This document shows, piece after piece, positions 18,819 through 29,527 of a stretch of 64,000 bases of DNA. The notes beneath the pieces were generated by a model that did no database searches, had not been told where the DNA came from, and was given only the letters and a program-made list of their open reading frames with translations. The stretch covers positions 603,001 through 667,000 of the forward strand of contig NZ_AP022839.1 in the NCBI RefSeq assembly GCF_011764505.1. The letters run 5' to 3'. This DNA comes from Legionella antarctica. GTDB taxonomy: Bacteria; Pseudomonadota; Gammaproteobacteria; Legionellales; Legionellaceae. How positions within the stretch are numbered: the stretch's first letter is position 1; every line of letters starts with the position of its first letter. The translations under genes and the position numbers were made by a program.

Positions 18819-20159
18819 ATGAATCATTCTTTATATTTGGTTGCGGGTCTAGGTAAAACTGGGCTTTCTATAGCTCGCTATCTGCATAGAAAAAATAAGT
18901 CATTTATCGTATTTGATACACGTAAAGAAGCACCTGGTTTAGCAGAGTTTAATGCTGAATTTCCTGATGTTCCGGTCCATTTGGAGCACATACCCGCAGA
19001 AGTGTTAAATCAACTGACTGATGTAATTGCTAGCCCTGGATTGCCGCTGGATACTCCTTTCCTGAAACAGGCACGGCAAGCAGGGGTAGAAATCTATGGG
19101 GATATAGAGTGTCTGGCCAGAGAGATTAATGCCCCTATAGTCGCGATTACTGGGACTAATGGCAAGTCGACGGTAACCACATTAGTGGGGGAGATGGCCA
19201 AAGCGGGGGGATTTCGTGTGGCTGTGGCGGGGAACATTGGCACTCCGGTACTGGACCTTTTGGAAGATGAGCACCAATATGACTTGTGGGTTTTGGAGTT
19301 ATCCAGCTTTCAGTTAGATTTAACCCTCTCTCTATCCCCAGTCGTCGCCACTATTCTGAATGTGACGTCCGATCATTTAGACAGACACCATACTTTAGAA
19401 GCTTATACACAAGCCAAGCAGCGCATTTATCATCAGGCAAAAATTGCGTTATATAATCGTGATGATTCTTATACTGTTCCAACGGAACATAATTCCAATC
19501 AGCAGCGCGTCACTTTTGGTGAAAGTAGTCCTTCAGCCGGAAACTGGGGGTTAATTAACCAAGACGATAAAATTTTTCTGGCCAAAGGCCGCGATTGCTT
19601 GTTGCCGGTGGATTCTCTATTAATCAAGGGAGTGCATAATTGGCTAAATGCGCTTGCCTCATGTGCTTTAGCTGAAGCCGCAGGGATATCTATTGAGCAT
19701 ATAATTAAGGTTTTAAAAGCTTTTGGAGGATTAGCGCATCGTTGTCAATGGATAAGAACTTTGGATGATGTAGATTGGATTAATGATTCAAAAGGAACAA
19801 ATGTGGGGGCAACAATCTCAGCCATAAATGGAATAGGAGGCTCTATGCAAGGAAAAATTGTACTTATCGCCGGTGGACAAGGAAAGGGGGCAAATTTTCA
19901 GGAGCTTGCCCAACCGATTGCAGATTTTGTTCGTACCATAGTACTGATAGGTGAGGATGCTGATCAAATGGAAGCAGTGCTTGCTGATGTTGTTCCTGTT
20001 GTGCGTGCATCTTCTCTGGAAGGAGCCGTTACCATGGCAAGATCTGAGGCTAAACCTGGTGATGTGGTTTTGCTATCTCCAGCCTGTGCCAGTCTGGATA
20101 TGTTTCGCGATTTTAATCATCGAGGTGACGTGTTTACGTCCTCAGTTGTTGGATTATAA
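18819..20159 (+). CDS. murD: UDP-N-acetylmuramoylalanine--D-glutamate ligase
   Basis: 446 residues, normal for the family. Adds D-Glu to UDP-MurNAc-L-Ala. Visible: the N-terminal Rossmann-type loop VAGLGKTGLSIARYL, the ATP loop AITGTNGKSTVTTLVGEM, NIGTPVLDLL, ELSSFQLD, NVTSDHLDRH, the region LAHRCQWIRT, NDSKGTNVGAT, and the C-terminal SPACASLDMFRDFNHRGD. It lies between mraY and ftsW with very short gaps, so it is co-transcribed. Confidence 0.97.
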   Translation: MNHSLYLVAGLGKTGLSIARYLHRKNKSFIVFDTRKEAPGLAEFNAEFPDVPVHLEHIPAEVLNQLTDVIASPGLPLDTPFLKQARQAGVEIYGDIECLAREINAPIVAITGTNGKSTVTTLVGEMAKAGGFRVAVAGNIGTPVLDLLEDEHQYDLWVLELSSFQLDLTLSLSPVVATILNVTSDHLDRHHTLEAYTQAKQRIYHQAKIALYNRDDSYTVPTEHNSNQQRVTFGESSPSAGNWGLINQDDKIFLAKGRDCLLPVDSLLIKGVHNWLNALASCALAEAAGISIEHIIKVLKAFGGLAHRCQWIRTLDDVDWINDSKGTNVGATISAINGIGGSMQGKIVLIAGGQGKGANFQELAQPIADFVRTIVLIGEDADQMEAVLADVVPVVRASSLEGAVTMARSEAKPGDVVLLSPACASLDMFRDFNHRGDVFTSSVVGL

Positions 20160-20164
20160 ACACT

Positions 20165-21340
20165 ATGCGGCCGAGACATTTAAATCAACGAGGTAAACCC
20201 GTCAGTAAACCGATCTCACTCTATGACAAATGGCTAATTGGGGCAGTTATAGGTTTGTTAATTATTGGTTTAATGATGGTAGCTTCCAGCTCGGTTATGA
20301 TTTCTACAAAATATTTTCATCAACCGTTCCATTTTTTGATTCGACAGGCCTGTTATTTATTTGTAGGTTTGATGGTCGCCTTAGTTGTTATTCGAACAGA
20401 CAGTAATTTTTGGGAAAAAATAAGTGTTCCGATGCTTATCGTCTGTTTGTTTATGCTTCTCATCGTATTAATTCCAGGAATTGGGCGATCTGTGAATGGT
20501 AGTCGAAGGTGGCTGGCGTTTGGCCCTATAGGGATTCAAGTATCAGAAATGGCTAAGTTGACGATGATATTTTATCTTTCTGGTTATTTAGTTCGTCAAC
20601 AAAAAGCCGTAAGTGACAGTATTTTGGGCTTTATTAAACCTATGATGATACTGGGTATTGTATCTATATTATTGCTTCTTGAACCTGACTTTGGTGCAAC
20701 TGTAGTCATTTCTGGGACTGTCATGGCTCTGCTTTTTTTAGCAGGGGTAAAATTACGTTATTATATTGGCTTAATGTTATTGGTAGTCTGTGCACTTGCC
20801 TTATTAGCAGTGTCTTCTCCTTATAGGGTTGCTCGCTTAACCGCATTTCTAGATCCTTGGGCTGATCAATACAACAGTGGCTACCAGCTTACCCAGTCTT
20901 TGATAGCTTTTGGACGGGGCGGCTGGTTTGGCTCTGGTTTGGGGGAGAGTATACAAAAATTATTGTACTTGCCTGAAGCACATACAGATTTTTTATTTGC
21001 AGTACTAGCTGAAGAGCTAGGTCTCGTTGGAATTTTAGTTGTAATGGCTTTATATAGTATACTTGTTATTAGAGGACTTACAATCGGATATATTGCCCAT
21101 ACTCAAGAGCGCTTGTTTGCATCGTTTACTGCCTATGGTCTGACCTTCTGGCTCGGTTTGCAAGCAGCGATCAATATGGGAGTAAATGCTGGTTTGTTAC
21201 CAACAAAAGGATTAACGCTGCCATTACTTAGTTATGGTGGTGCCAGTATGGTAATTAATTGTGTGGTCATCGCAATTTTATTGCGTATTGATCATGAAAA
21301 TCGTTGGCAGTCTCTTGGATTGAGGACGCTGGCAGCATAA
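20165..21340 (+). CDS. ftsW: SEDS-family peptidoglycan glycosyltransferase FtsW
   Basis: 391 residues with ten predicted membrane helices. Polymerises lipid II at the septum with its partner PBP3 (FtsI), whose gene is not in this window. SEDS hallmarks are present: MMVASSSVMIS, GSRRWLAFGPIGIQVSEMAKL, LEPDFGATVV, SGYQLTQSLIAFGRGGWFGSGLG, LPEAHTDFLFAVLAEELGL and LPTKGLTLPLLSYGGAS. It starts at an ATG 5 bp after murD. The next gene is murC; the murG that normally separates ftsW and murC is missing. Confidence 0.96.
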   Translation: MRPRHLNQRGKPVSKPISLYDKWLIGAVIGLLIIGLMMVASSSVMISTKYFHQPFHFLIRQACYLFVGLMVALVVIRTDSNFWEKISVPMLIVCLFMLLIVLIPGIGRSVNGSRRWLAFGPIGIQVSEMAKLTMIFYLSGYLVRQQKAVSDSILGFIKPMMILGIVSILLLLEPDFGATVVISGTVMALLFLAGVKLRYYIGLMLLVVCALALLAVSSPYRVARLTAFLDPWADQYNSGYQLTQSLIAFGRGGWFGSGLGESIQKLLYLPEAHTDFLFAVLAEELGLVGILVVMALYSILVIRGLTIGYIAHTQERLFASFTAYGLTFWLGLQAAINMGVNAGLLPTKGLTLPLLSYGGASMVINCVVIAILLRIDHENRWQSLGLRTLAA

Positions 21341-21349
21341 GGGGGAATT

Positions 21350-22759
21350 GTGAATAATTCAGGACAATTTGTATCTCCAAGGATGGGGCATGTTGAGCAA
21401 ATTCATTTTGTTGGTATTGGTGGGGTCGGGATGTGTGGTATTGCTGAGGTATTGCATAATCAGGGCTATCGTATCACAGGCTCTGATGTTGGTGAAAGCA
21501 GTACGGTGCAGCGCTTAAGAGCCCTGGGAATTGAGGTTTATATCGGTCATCGAGTGGAAAATATCAAGGGTGCCGATGTTGTAGTTCGTTCTTCAGCTGT
21601 TGATATGAATAATCCTGAAATTTCAGCTGCTCGAGAATTAATGATTCCAGTACTTCCAAGAGCTGCAATGCTTGCAGAGTTAATGAGATTCCGACATGGG
21701 ATCGCTATAGCGGGAACTCATGGTAAAACAACAACGACCAGTTTAGTCAGTAGTCTACTCGCTGAAGGCGGGCTAGATCCCAGTTTTGTGATTGGTGGGA
21801 AATTAAATAGCTGTGGTGCCAATGCTCAATTGGGTAAATCGGCTTATTTTGTGGTTGAAGCCGATGAAAGCGATGCCTCCTTCTTATTTTTAAAACCCAT
21901 GATGGCAGTAGTTACTAATATAGATGCTGACCATATGGATACTTATGAAGATAATTTTGATAAATTAAGAACCACTTTTGTTGAGTTTCTCCATCATTTA
22001 CCATTTTATGGTTTGGCTGTAGTGTGCATTGAGGATGAAGAAATTTGCCGAATCCTTCCTGCTATTCAACGACCCACTCTAACCTATGGATTCAAAGAAG
22101 AAGCACATTATCGTGCAGTAGACTGGACTCAAAATGAAATGTTAAGTCAGTTTACAGTCATTAGACCCGAACCGCACTTACCATTAACTATCGAGTTTCA
22201 GTATCCTGGCCGTCATAATGTATTGAATGCGTTAGCTTCAATTGCTATTGCTACGGAAGTGGGTGTTGATAATAATTCTATTATCCGTGGTTTGAAAAAA
22301 TTTCAGGGTGTGGGGCGCCGTTTCCAAATGTTAGGAGAAAAGCAGTTTGAGAAGGGCTCTGCTATCGTTGTTGATGATTATGGACATCATCCGCAGGAAA
22401 TATTATCTACCATTGATGCATTCAGAAGGGTATGGCCTAATAAACGTTTAGTACATGTGTTTCAACCGCATCGCTATACCCGAACCCAGTCTTTACATAG
22501 TCAGTTTGTTGACGTGTTAAGTCTTGCTGATGAACTATTACTGTTTGACATTTATGCTGCAGGTGAAGTAGCCATTCCTGGTATTAGCAGTGAAAGTCTG
22601 GCGGTTAAAATCAGGGCTAACGATAAAAATGTGATTTTGGTGAATGAACAATCTCTAAGAGAAAGACTTGATGAGTATATCAAAGATGGTGATGTTATTC
22701 TGATGCAAGGTGCTGGAAGTATTGGTCAAATGGCAGTGAACCTGATGAGCAAAATGTGA
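21350..22759 (+). CDS. murC: UDP-N-acetylmuramate--L-alanine ligase
   Basis: 469 residues. First amino-acid ligase of peptidoglycan synthesis, adding L-Ala to UDP-MurNAc. It shows IHFVGIGGVGMCGIAEVL, the ATP loop AIAGTHGKTTTTSLVSSL, EADESDASF, NIDADHMDTY, GRHNVLNALASIAIA, DDYGHHPQEI and FQPHRYTRT. The start is GTG at 21350 after GGGGGAATT; the family's conserved block begins 18 residues in, consistent with this start. Its stop overlaps the possible murB GTG start. Confidence 0.96.
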   Translation: MNNSGQFVSPRMGHVEQIHFVGIGGVGMCGIAEVLHNQGYRITGSDVGESSTVQRLRALGIEVYIGHRVENIKGADVVVRSSAVDMNNPEISAARELMIPVLPRAAMLAELMRFRHGIAIAGTHGKTTTTSLVSSLLAEGGLDPSFVIGGKLNSCGANAQLGKSAYFVVEADESDASFLFLKPMMAVVTNIDADHMDTYEDNFDKLRTTFVEFLHHLPFYGLAVVCIEDEEICRILPAIQRPTLTYGFKEEAHYRAVDWTQNEMLSQFTVIRPEPHLPLTIEFQYPGRHNVLNALASIAIATEVGVDNNSIIRGLKKFQGVGRRFQMLGEKQFEKGSAIVVDDYGHHPQEILSTIDAFRRVWPNKRLVHVFQPHRYTRTQSLHSQFVDVLSLADELLLFDIYAAGEVAIPGISSESLAVKIRANDKNVILVNEQSLRERLDEYIKDGDVILMQGAGSIGQMAVNLMSKM

Positions 22760-23676
22760 GAATGAACATGAGCTCAATGGAGAAAGGTAATGTTGCAAAT
22801 CAGTGCCAAGGTACTTTGCTTTTTAATGAACCTCTGGCAGATTACACCACTTGGCGTGTAGGAGGGCCTGCGGCCAAGCTTTATAAGCCAACAGATGTTG
22901 GCGATTTGAGCCTGTTTCTTCATCAACTTCCTCCACACGAGCCCTTATTGTGGTTGGGTTTAGGTTCTAACTCTTTAATTCGAGACAAGGGATTTGCAGG
23001 TACGGCTATTCTTACCCAGGGTTGTTTAAAAGAAATTACCTTGTTAACGGATCAGACGATCAAAGTAGAGGCGGGGGTATCCTGTGCCAGCATGGCTCGT
23101 TTTGTTGCGCGAAATAATTTGTCTGGAGGCGAATTCTGGGCCGGAATCCCCGGAACCATGGGAGGTGCCTTGCGAATGAATGCAGGCTGTCATGGCGGGG
23201 AAACATGGCAATCGGTAGTTGAGGTGCAGACGATTAATCGTCATGGTGAAATAACAATACGCAAACCTGAAGAGTTTGAAATAGGGTACAGACATGTTTT
23301 TGGGCCAAATGATGAGTGGTTTGTTTCTGCTACTTTCAAATTTCAACCCGGTAGCAAAGAGACCTCTTTGCAAGCGATTAAAGAATTGCTGGCACATAGA
23401 GCAAGTACACAACCTACTAACGAGTATAACTGTGGGTCGATATTTAGAAACCCCCCGGGAAATTTCGCAGCACGTCTTATTGAATCCTGTGGTTTGAAGG
23501 GGTTTAGCTTAGGTGGGGCTATGGTATCTCAAAAACATGCTAATTTTATTATAAATCAACAGGGTTCTGCATCTGCTGCTGATATTGAGGCATTGATTTA
23601 TTTGGTGCAAACTAAAGTTCGTGAACAAACAACTGTTGCGATGATTAACGAAGTACATATTATTGGAGACTGTTAA
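22756..23676 (+). CDS. murB: UDP-N-acetylenolpyruvoylglucosamine reductase
   Basis: 306 residues from a GTG overlapping the murC stop; ATG codons at 22762 and 22768 are alternative starts. An FAD enzyme reducing UDP-GlcNAc-enolpyruvate to UDP-MurNAc with NADPH. Motifs: [15 protein letters not shown] and [11 protein letters not shown] (FAD-binding), [15 protein letters not shown], and NCGSIFRNP with the proton-donor serine, then [18 protein letters not shown]. The short length and this last arrangement indicate a type II MurB, unlike the longer E. coli type I. It lies inside the murC-ddl overlap chain. Confidence 0.95.
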   Translation: MRMNMSSMEKGNVANQCQGTLLFNEPLADYTTWRVGGPAAKLYKPTDVGDLSLFLHQLPPHEPLLWLGLGSNSLIRDKGFAGTAILTQGCLKEITLLTDQTIKVEAGVSCASMARFVARNNLSGGEFWAGIPGTMGGALRMNAGCHGGETWQSVVEVQTINRHGEITIRKPEEFEIGYRHVFGPNDEWFVSATFKFQPGSKETSLQAIKELLAHRASTQPTNEYNCGSIFRNPPGNFAARLIESCGLKGFSLGGAMVSQKHANFIINQQGSASAADIEALIYLVQTKVREQTTVAMINEVHIIGDC

Positions 23677-24770
23677 TGTCTAAATCGGTCAACCTCGTTT
23701 TGTTGTACGGTGGTAAATCCGGAGAACATGAAATTTCCTTAATTTCAGCTGCATCAGTTCTTGCTTATTTGAATGCAGATAAATACACTATTATCCCAGT
23801 AGCAATGGATAAAAGTGGCCAGTTTCATCTGCATGACTATCATGATTTACTCGCTTATAAAGATAAGCTTCCTGTAGTAACAGAGCTGTCCAGGCCTTTG
23901 GAGAGTTTGCTAATTAATGGTCGTTTGTCCGTTGAAGCTGATGTTGTTTTCCCCGTAGTCCATGGACCTTTATATGAAGATGGGTGTTTGCAGGGATTAC
24001 TTGAGCTGGCTGATGTTGCTTATGTAGGTTGTGATGTATTGTCTTCTTCTATCAGCATGGATAAGGATATGGCAAGAAGATTAGCCTGCATTAATGGACT
24101 TAAATCTGCGAGGTATAAATTACTCTCCTGGCACAAAAGCGCGAATGAGAGACACCAGTTTTGTAGTGAGGCCGCAGCTGAATTTGGATGGCCATTATTT
24201 GTTAAACCTTGCTCTTTAGGTTCCAGTGTTGGTATTCACAAGGCAAAAAATATAAATGAATTAATTGTCGCAGTTGATGATGCCTTAAGATATGACGAAG
24301 AAATTTTAATTGAAGAATTTATTCAGGGTCGAGAAATTGAATTGGCCGTTCTGGAAAATACAATACCTTCCGATGAGCCAAGAGTATCAAATGTGGGTGA
24401 AATTCGAGTACACCACCCCGATGGTTTTTATTCTTATACAGCCAAATATTTGGAAAGTGGTCAAACAGATTTAATTATCCCAGCTTCTTTGAATAAAAGT
24501 ATGAATGAGCGATTAAAACAGGCTGCGGTGGATATTTTTACCCGCCTAAAATGTAAGGGTATGGCCAGAGTTGATTTCTTTGTCAATGATGAGACAGAAG
24601 AGATTTATTTTAACGAGCTTAACACTCTGCCGGGCTTTACTTCCATTAGTATGTATCCTAAATTATGGCAGGCCACGGGTTTGGCTTATCCAGATTTGCT
24701 TGATGAGTTAATTCGTATTGCTAGAACCCATCATCAATGCCGTCAACAATTAGTGACTAATTACTTGTGA
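23676..24770 (+). CDS. ddlB: D-alanine--D-alanine ligase
   Basis: 364 residues, an ATP-grasp enzyme producing the D-Ala-D-Ala dipeptide used by MurF. Visible: [33 protein letters not shown], the central [15 protein letters not shown] glycine loop, [39 protein letters not shown], and the C-terminal [11 protein letters not shown]. It is somewhat longer than E. coli DdlB (about 306) because of an insertion typical of the VanA/DdlA-like group. The ATG shares one base with the murB stop, and the stop overlaps the ftsQ GTG. Confidence 0.95.
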   Translation: MSKSVNLVLLYGGKSGEHEISLISAASVLAYLNADKYTIIPVAMDKSGQFHLHDYHDLLAYKDKLPVVTELSRPLESLLINGRLSVEADVVFPVVHGPLYEDGCLQGLLELADVAYVGCDVLSSSISMDKDMARRLACINGLKSARYKLLSWHKSANERHQFCSEAAAEFGWPLFVKPCSLGSSVGIHKAKNINELIVAVDDALRYDEEILIEEFIQGREIELAVLENTIPSDEPRVSNVGEIRVHHPDGFYSYTAKYLESGQTDLIIPASLNKSMNERLKQAAVDIFTRLKCKGMARVDFFVNDETEEIYFNELNTLPGFTSISMYPKLWQATGLAYPDLLDELIRIARTHHQCRQQLVTNYL

Positions 24771-25507
24771 GTGAGCATACTAATAAAAGGGGAAATAAAT
24801 CAAGTGGCCTGGGCTATACAGGGGTATTGCTGTTATTAATTGTGAGCGCCTTGTTTTTAGCTGGTCGATTGGGTTATTTGTATCTGGCAGACTCGGATCT
24901 TTTCCCCATCACTACGATTAAAGTGGCTGCAAGTTATCAGCATGTAACTCACAAAGAATTAGAAACAGTATTAGCTAAGTACCTGGATGCAAGTTTTTTT
25001 TCTTTACCTGTTAATCAATTACAAAACGATTTAAATTCCATTAACTGGATCGATACGGTTTATGTAGAACGGGTTTGGCCAGATACCTTGAAAATAAAGC
25101 TTGTCGAGAAGACCCCTGTTGCGGTTTGGGGTGAATCTTTAATGACAGAGGATGGCAAATTATTTAATCAAGGGGTAATTCCAGCCGATTTGAATGTACC
25201 CAGACTAAAAGGTCCACTATCTCAGCAGCTAGAGGTCTTACAAGTTTATGAAAAATTGAGTAAGATATTATCAGCGTATGGATTAAATGCATCTGGATTG
25301 CACTTAAGAGACAATCAGACGTGGATATTAATTCTAGGTAATGACATGAAAATATACTTGGGAAAGAAAGAGTTAGAAGCACGATTGCAGCGTTTTTGTA
25401 AAGCATATCCTGCAGTATTTGCTGAAAAAGCAGATCAGTTGGCTAGCGTGGACTTACGATATTCACGTGGAATGGCAGTGCAGTGGAAACAACAAACGGG
25501 ACAATAA
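24767..25507 (+). CDS. ftsQ: Cell division protein FtsQ
   Basis: 246 residues. A short basic cytoplasmic tail and one membrane helix ([22 protein letters not shown]) precede a POTRA domain ([21 protein letters not shown]) and the beta domain ([30 protein letters not shown]). FtsQ links early and late divisome proteins and recruits FtsB and FtsL. The GTG start overlaps the ddl stop by 4 bp. It is a little shorter than E. coli FtsQ. Its TAA stop shares one base with the ftsA ATG. Confidence 0.94.
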   Translation: MSEHTNKRGNKSSGLGYTGVLLLLIVSALFLAGRLGYLYLADSDLFPITTIKVAASYQHVTHKELETVLAKYLDASFFSLPVNQLQNDLNSINWIDTVYVERVWPDTLKIKLVEKTPVAVWGESLMTEDGKLFNQGVIPADLNVPRLKGPLSQQLEVLQVYEKLSKILSAYGLNASGLHLRDNQTWILILGNDMKIYLGKKELEARLQRFCKAYPAVFAEKADQLASVDLRYSRGMAVQWKQQTGQ

Positions 25508-26745
25508 TGGCTAAAAAATCAGAAAAAAATATTATCACTGGATTGGATATTGGCACTTCAAAAATTATTGCCTTAATTGGTGAAGTAACTACCGATGGAG
25601 CCATTGAAATCATCGGAATTGGTCGGCATCCTTCTCGTGGATTAAAACGCGGGGTTGTTGTCGATATAGAAGCTACAGTGAACTCTATTCAGCGAGCTGT
25701 GCAAGAAGCAGAGTTAATGGCTGGCTGTGAAGTAAGAACGGTTTATGCAGGTATTGCTGGCAGTCATATTCGCAGTTTAAATTCACACGGAATTGTAGCA
25801 ATCCGTGATAAAGAAGTTTCTCCAGCCGATGTGGAGCGGGTCATTGATGCTGCTAAAGCAGTCGCGATACCTGCTGATCAAAAAATTCTCCATATCTTGC
25901 CACAGGAATTTATCATTGATCATCAGGGAAGCATTCGTGAGCCAATAGGGATGGCTGGGGTGCGACTTGAATCTCGAGTACATATTGTCACAGGGTCAGT
26001 AAGTTCGGCACAAAATATAGTTAAGTGTGTAAGACGCTGTGGATTGGAAGTGAATGACATTATTCTTGAACAGTTGGCATCAAGTCATGCCGTGCTCACT
26101 GAAGATGAAAAAGACCTGGGTGTTTGTTTAATTGACATTGGGGGTGGGACCACAGATATAGCCATATTTTCTGAAGGAGCAATTCAACATACGGCAGTGA
26201 TACCAATAGCTGGGGATCAAGTAACTAACGACATCGCTATGGCTTTACGCACCCCTACCAAAGCCGCAGAATCAATTAAGATCAGTCATGCATATGCTCT
26301 GCCTGAGTTAGCCAATGCAAATCAAATGCTGGAAGTTGCCAGTGTTAACGACAGACCCGGAAGAAAAATTTCAGCTAAGGCTTTATCTGATGTGGTAGCT
26401 GCGCGATATGAAGAGTTATTTTCTCTGGTGCGTAATGAGCTGCGGCGGAGTGGGTTTGAAGATCTAATGGCGGCAGGTATTGTTTTAACTGGCGGAGCTT
26501 CAAACATAAGAGGCGTAATAGAACTTGCTGAACTTTGTTTCGAGATGCCGGTAAGAAAGGGATGCGCTCACTATGTATCCGGTTTGTCAGAGGCTACTGA
26601 AAATCCTTCTTTTGCCACTGGTGTTGGATTATTGCTTCATGGATTTCAACAACAGTATGAAGGGGGGTATAATGTGCCTGCAATGAGCGATAATAGCAAG
26701 GGCATTTGGTCTCGAATGAAAGAATGGTTTCAAGGCAATTTTTAA
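25507..26745 (+). CDS. ftsA: Cell division protein FtsA
   Basis: 412 residues, an actin-like ATPase that tethers FtsZ to the membrane and signals divisome activation. Visible: phosphate 1 loop GLDIGTSKIIALIGE, the 1C-domain region with KRGVVVDIEATVNSI, phosphate 2 loop LIDIGGGTTDIAIF, and the adenosine loop VLTGGASNIRGV. It ends in an amphipathic membrane-targeting helix (GIWSRMKEWFQGNF). The ATG at 25507 gives the canonical MAKKSEKN N-terminus; an in-frame GTG 24 bp earlier lies inside ftsQ and is rejected. Confidence 0.96.
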   Translation: MAKKSEKNIITGLDIGTSKIIALIGEVTTDGAIEIIGIGRHPSRGLKRGVVVDIEATVNSIQRAVQEAELMAGCEVRTVYAGIAGSHIRSLNSHGIVAIRDKEVSPADVERVIDAAKAVAIPADQKILHILPQEFIIDHQGSIREPIGMAGVRLESRVHIVTGSVSSAQNIVKCVRRCGLEVNDIILEQLASSHAVLTEDEKDLGVCLIDIGGGTTDIAIFSEGAIQHTAVIPIAGDQVTNDIAMALRTPTKAAESIKISHAYALPELANANQMLEVASVNDRPGRKISAKALSDVVAARYEELFSLVRNELRRSGFEDLMAAGIVLTGGASNIRGVIELAELCFEMPVRKGCAHYVSGLSEATENPSFATGVGLLLHGFQQQYEGGYNVPAMSDNSKGIWSRMKEWFQGNF

Positions 26746-26877
26746 CGAATCATCTATATTTTTACCAACAGTTTGAAATATACTCAATTGCTATGAGTAC
26801 AAGATCTGGGGTTGCATCATTTTGCAACAAATAACGTATTAAGCAGAAAAAAGCAGCACACTAGGGGAGACAGGGGT

Positions 26878-28074
26878 ATGTTTGAATTAATGGAAAGCAG
26901 CCAACTAGATAATAATGCCGTCATTAAAGTAGTTGGAGTTGGCGGTGGCGGAGGAAACGCTGTTGAACATATGGTTGCTGAAAACATAGATGGCGTCGAA
27001 TTTATTTGTGCCAATACTGACGCACAAGCATTAAAAGCGTCTAATGCCAAAGTACACATTCAATTAGGTGATGAGCTGACTAAGGGTTTAGGAGCTGGCG
27101 CTAATCCGCAAATTGGTCGTGAAGCAGCAGAAGAAGACAGAGATCATATTAGAGAAATTCTAAGCGGTGCAGACATGGTGTTTATCACAGCTGGAATGGG
27201 TGGAGGTACCGGTACAGGTGCAGCTCCGGTTTTTGCTGAAGTAGCAAAAGAGCTTGGTATTTTAACCGTGGCTGTAGTGACCAAGCCATTTTCTTTCGAA
27301 GGCAAGCAACGTGCATTAGCCGCTGAAGAGGGTATTCGTCGCCTGGCAGACCATGTTGATTCACTAATTACCATTCCTAATAACAAACTATTAAGCGTTT
27401 TGGGTAAAAATATCAGTCTACTCAATGCATTTAAAGCAGCTAACAATGTATTACTTGGTGCGGTAAAGGGGATATCTGATTTAATTACTCGTCCGGGCTT
27501 AATTAATGTTGATTTTGCTGACGTACGCACTGTAATGTCCGAAATGGGCATGGCAATGATGGGTACAGGTAGTGCAGTAGGTGAACAACGAGCTCGCCAA
27601 GCAGCTGAAGCAGCGATTGCATCTCCTTTACTAGAGGATGTGAACTTCTCCGGTGCTCGTGGAATATTAGTTAATATTACTGCTGGCCTTGATATGTCCA
27701 TTGGTGAATTTGAAGAAGTGGGTGATGTTGTTAAAGAATTTATTTCTGACGATGCAACTGTAGTTGTGGGAACGGTTATTGATCCTGAAATGACAGAGGA
27801 GATGCGTGTTACGGTGATTGTCACTGGACTAGGCGACTCAAGACAGCGTCATCAGCAGCCCCAGCAGCAACATAGAACGCGTATGGTTGAATCTATACGA
27901 AGTGATGGCTCTTTGGATTATCACCAACTAGACAGACCTGCAGTTACTCGTAAACAGGCACAAGCCGCGGTCACATCTTCCAGTAGTACAGCAAAACAGA
28001 ACAGTGATGGTGTTCCTGATGTGGATTATCTCGATATACCTGCTTTTTTACGTCGTCAAGAGGAAGTTGAATAA
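26878..28074 (+). CDS. ftsZ: Cell division GTPase FtsZ
   Basis: 398 residues. A tubulin-like GTPase forming the division ring. Visible: [15 protein letters not shown], the tubulin signature [45 protein letters not shown] (T7 region with catalytic Asp nearby) and [11 protein letters not shown]. It has a Gln/Ser-rich linker and the conserved C-terminal peptide [14 protein letters not shown], which binds FtsA and ZipA, both encoded here. The ATG at 26878 has a purine-rich ribosome-binding site; the upstream in-frame extension from 26812 lacks family conservation. The 132-bp leader contains a small hairpin, GTTGCA 26811-26816 with TGCAAC 26823-26828. Confidence 0.98.
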   Translation: MFELMESSQLDNNAVIKVVGVGGGGGNAVEHMVAENIDGVEFICANTDAQALKASNAKVHIQLGDELTKGLGAGANPQIGREAAEEDRDHIREILSGADMVFITAGMGGGTGTGAAPVFAEVAKELGILTVAVVTKPFSFEGKQRALAAEEGIRRLADHVDSLITIPNNKLLSVLGKNISLLNAFKAANNVLLGAVKGISDLITRPGLINVDFADVRTVMSEMGMAMMGTGSAVGEQRARQAAEAAIASPLLEDVNFSGARGILVNITAGLDMSIGEFEEVGDVVKEFISDDATVVVGTVIDPEMTEEMRVTVIVTGLGDSRQRHQQPQQQHRTRMVESIRSDGSLDYHQLDRPAVTRKQAQAAVTSSSSTAKQNSDGVPDVDYLDIPAFLRRQEEVE

Positions 28075-28093
28075 ACTGGCCACGGTTTTATTG

Positions 28094-28142
28094 AGCAATT
28101 TGAATTAATAAAAACGAGATATTTTTTATTACTCAAATTGCT
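28094..28142 (+). terminator. Large AT-rich hairpin downstream of ftsZ
   Basis: AGCAATTTGAATTAATAAAA (from 28094) pairs with TTTTATTACTCAAATTGCT (to 28142): about 19 paired positions with one bulge and a short loop. It begins 20 bp after the ftsZ stop and is the likely end of, or attenuator within, the division cluster before lpxC. Confidence 0.55.
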
Positions 28143-28353
28143 TAACTTACACCAAGCCTATTGTTGATGATACTGAATAAGATTCTACCAGTTCTTAAAC
28201 ATTGTATCTTTGATGAGCACTTTAATTGATTTAGGATAATAATAAGTCAAGTACTGTGGAAAAATATAAAAAAATTAGACTAATCAATTAATTGTTGCTA
28301 AAATCAGGAAGTTTTTGCGTGCAAAATAAATACAGGAAAAAGGTGAGCACTGA

Positions 28354-29268
28354 ATGATAAAACAAAGAACTCCTAAAAAGGTAATCCAGGCTACGGGCGT
28401 TGGATTGCATTCCGGTGAGAAAGTGCTTTTAACCTTACGTCCAGCACCTGTGAATACAGGTATTATTTTTAGAAGAGTAGATCTGTCGCCAGTAGTAGAA
28501 ATTCCCGCATCTTATGAGTATGTTGGTGACACCATGCTGTGTACTACCTTACATCATGGAACGGTTAAAATCGCTACAGTAGAGCATCTTTTATCTGCCT
28601 TAGCTGGCTTGGGCATAGATAATGCCTATATCGATGTCAATGCCCCCGAGTTGCCCATTATGGATGGCAGTGCGGCTCCTTTTGTATTTCTTATTCAGTC
28701 TGCGGGGATTAAAGAACAACATGCCGCCAAGAAATACATTCGAATTCTCAAACCCATTCGTGTCGAAGAAAATGGAAAATATGTCCAATTTAATCCTCAT
28801 AATGGATATAAAATTTCGTTCACTATTGATTTTGATCATCCTGTGTTTAATGACAAGCCGCAAACAGTAAGTTTTGATTTTTCTGGCACCTCTTATGTGA
28901 AAGAAGTCTGCCGGGCAAGAACATTTGGATTCCTTTCCGATTATGAAAAATTACGTGAATGTGATTTAGCTAAAGGTGGTAGCCTGGATAACGCCATAGT
29001 GGTTGATGATTATCGTGTTCTGAATGAAGATGGTTTACGTTTTGAATCAGAATTTGTCACTCATAAAGTGCTCGATGCTATAGGCGATCTCTATCTCTTG
29101 GGTTCCAGTTTAATTGGAGCATTTGAAGGGTATAAATCAGGCCATGAATTGAATAACAGGTTGTTGCGTGAATTAATGGTGAGACAGGATGCTTGGGAAT
29201 ATACTTATTTTGATACAGAAAATTATTTATCTATTCCACAACCTGATTTTTATCCTGTTGAGGCCTAG
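28354..29268 (+). CDS. lpxC: UDP-3-O-acyl-N-acetylglucosamine deacetylase
   Basis: 304 residues, zinc hydrolase for the committed step of lipid A synthesis. Zinc ligands and catalytic motifs are visible: the first histidine in [32 protein letters not shown] with the two C-terminal zinc ligands, and [13 protein letters not shown] with the catalytic His region. It also has [13 protein letters not shown] and [14 protein letters not shown]. It follows ftsZ as in most gammaproteobacteria but after a 279-bp gap with a strong hairpin, so it probably also has its own promoter. The ribosome-binding site is AAAAAGGTGAG. Confidence 0.97.
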   Translation: MIKQRTPKKVIQATGVGLHSGEKVLLTLRPAPVNTGIIFRRVDLSPVVEIPASYEYVGDTMLCTTLHHGTVKIATVEHLLSALAGLGIDNAYIDVNAPELPIMDGSAAPFVFLIQSAGIKEQHAAKKYIRILKPIRVEENGKYVQFNPHNGYKISFTIDFDHPVFNDKPQTVSFDFSGTSYVKEVCRARTFGFLSDYEKLRECDLAKGGSLDNAIVVDDYRVLNEDGLRFESEFVTHKVLDAIGDLYLLGSSLIGAFEGYKSGHELNNRLLRELMVRQDAWEYTYFDTENYLSIPQPDFYPVEA

Positions 29269-29313
29269 TGTTGTTAACACAACCCCGCTTTTAAAAACTC
29301 TACGCGTCGCGAT

Positions 29314-29392
29314 TTGTTCGCGAAATTAAATAAGAACTCTTTTATGAGCAAAAAGTCTGTTTTTCGAATGGATTTGTGGATGTCGCGAACAA
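29314..29392. repeat. Inverted repeat downstream of lpxC
   Basis: TTGTTCGCG at 29314-29322 is inverted as CGCGAACAA at 29384-29392, with a further TCGCGA copy just upstream of the left arm. It occupies the 259-bp gap between lpxC and the M13 peptidase gene. The function is unknown; it may be a decayed repeat element. Confidence 0.35.
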
Positions 29393-29527
29393 GACATGGC
29401 ACCTGGATTTGTTAATACTAATTGTCAACTGCCTCAAGAGAAGCAAATTTTATAATTAGGAAACACTGCGAATATATCCAAATTAAATATTTAAAAAACA
29501 ATAAATTAGAAGCCAGGGAATTGCCTA

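Noticed and set aside
27144-27824. 226-codon ORF antisense to ftsZ
   Set aside because: It is a mirror of ftsZ codon usage, rich in Ser/Pro/Thr, with no start context or recognisable family. The same applies to the antisense ORFs within carB at 456-944 and 2772-3074.
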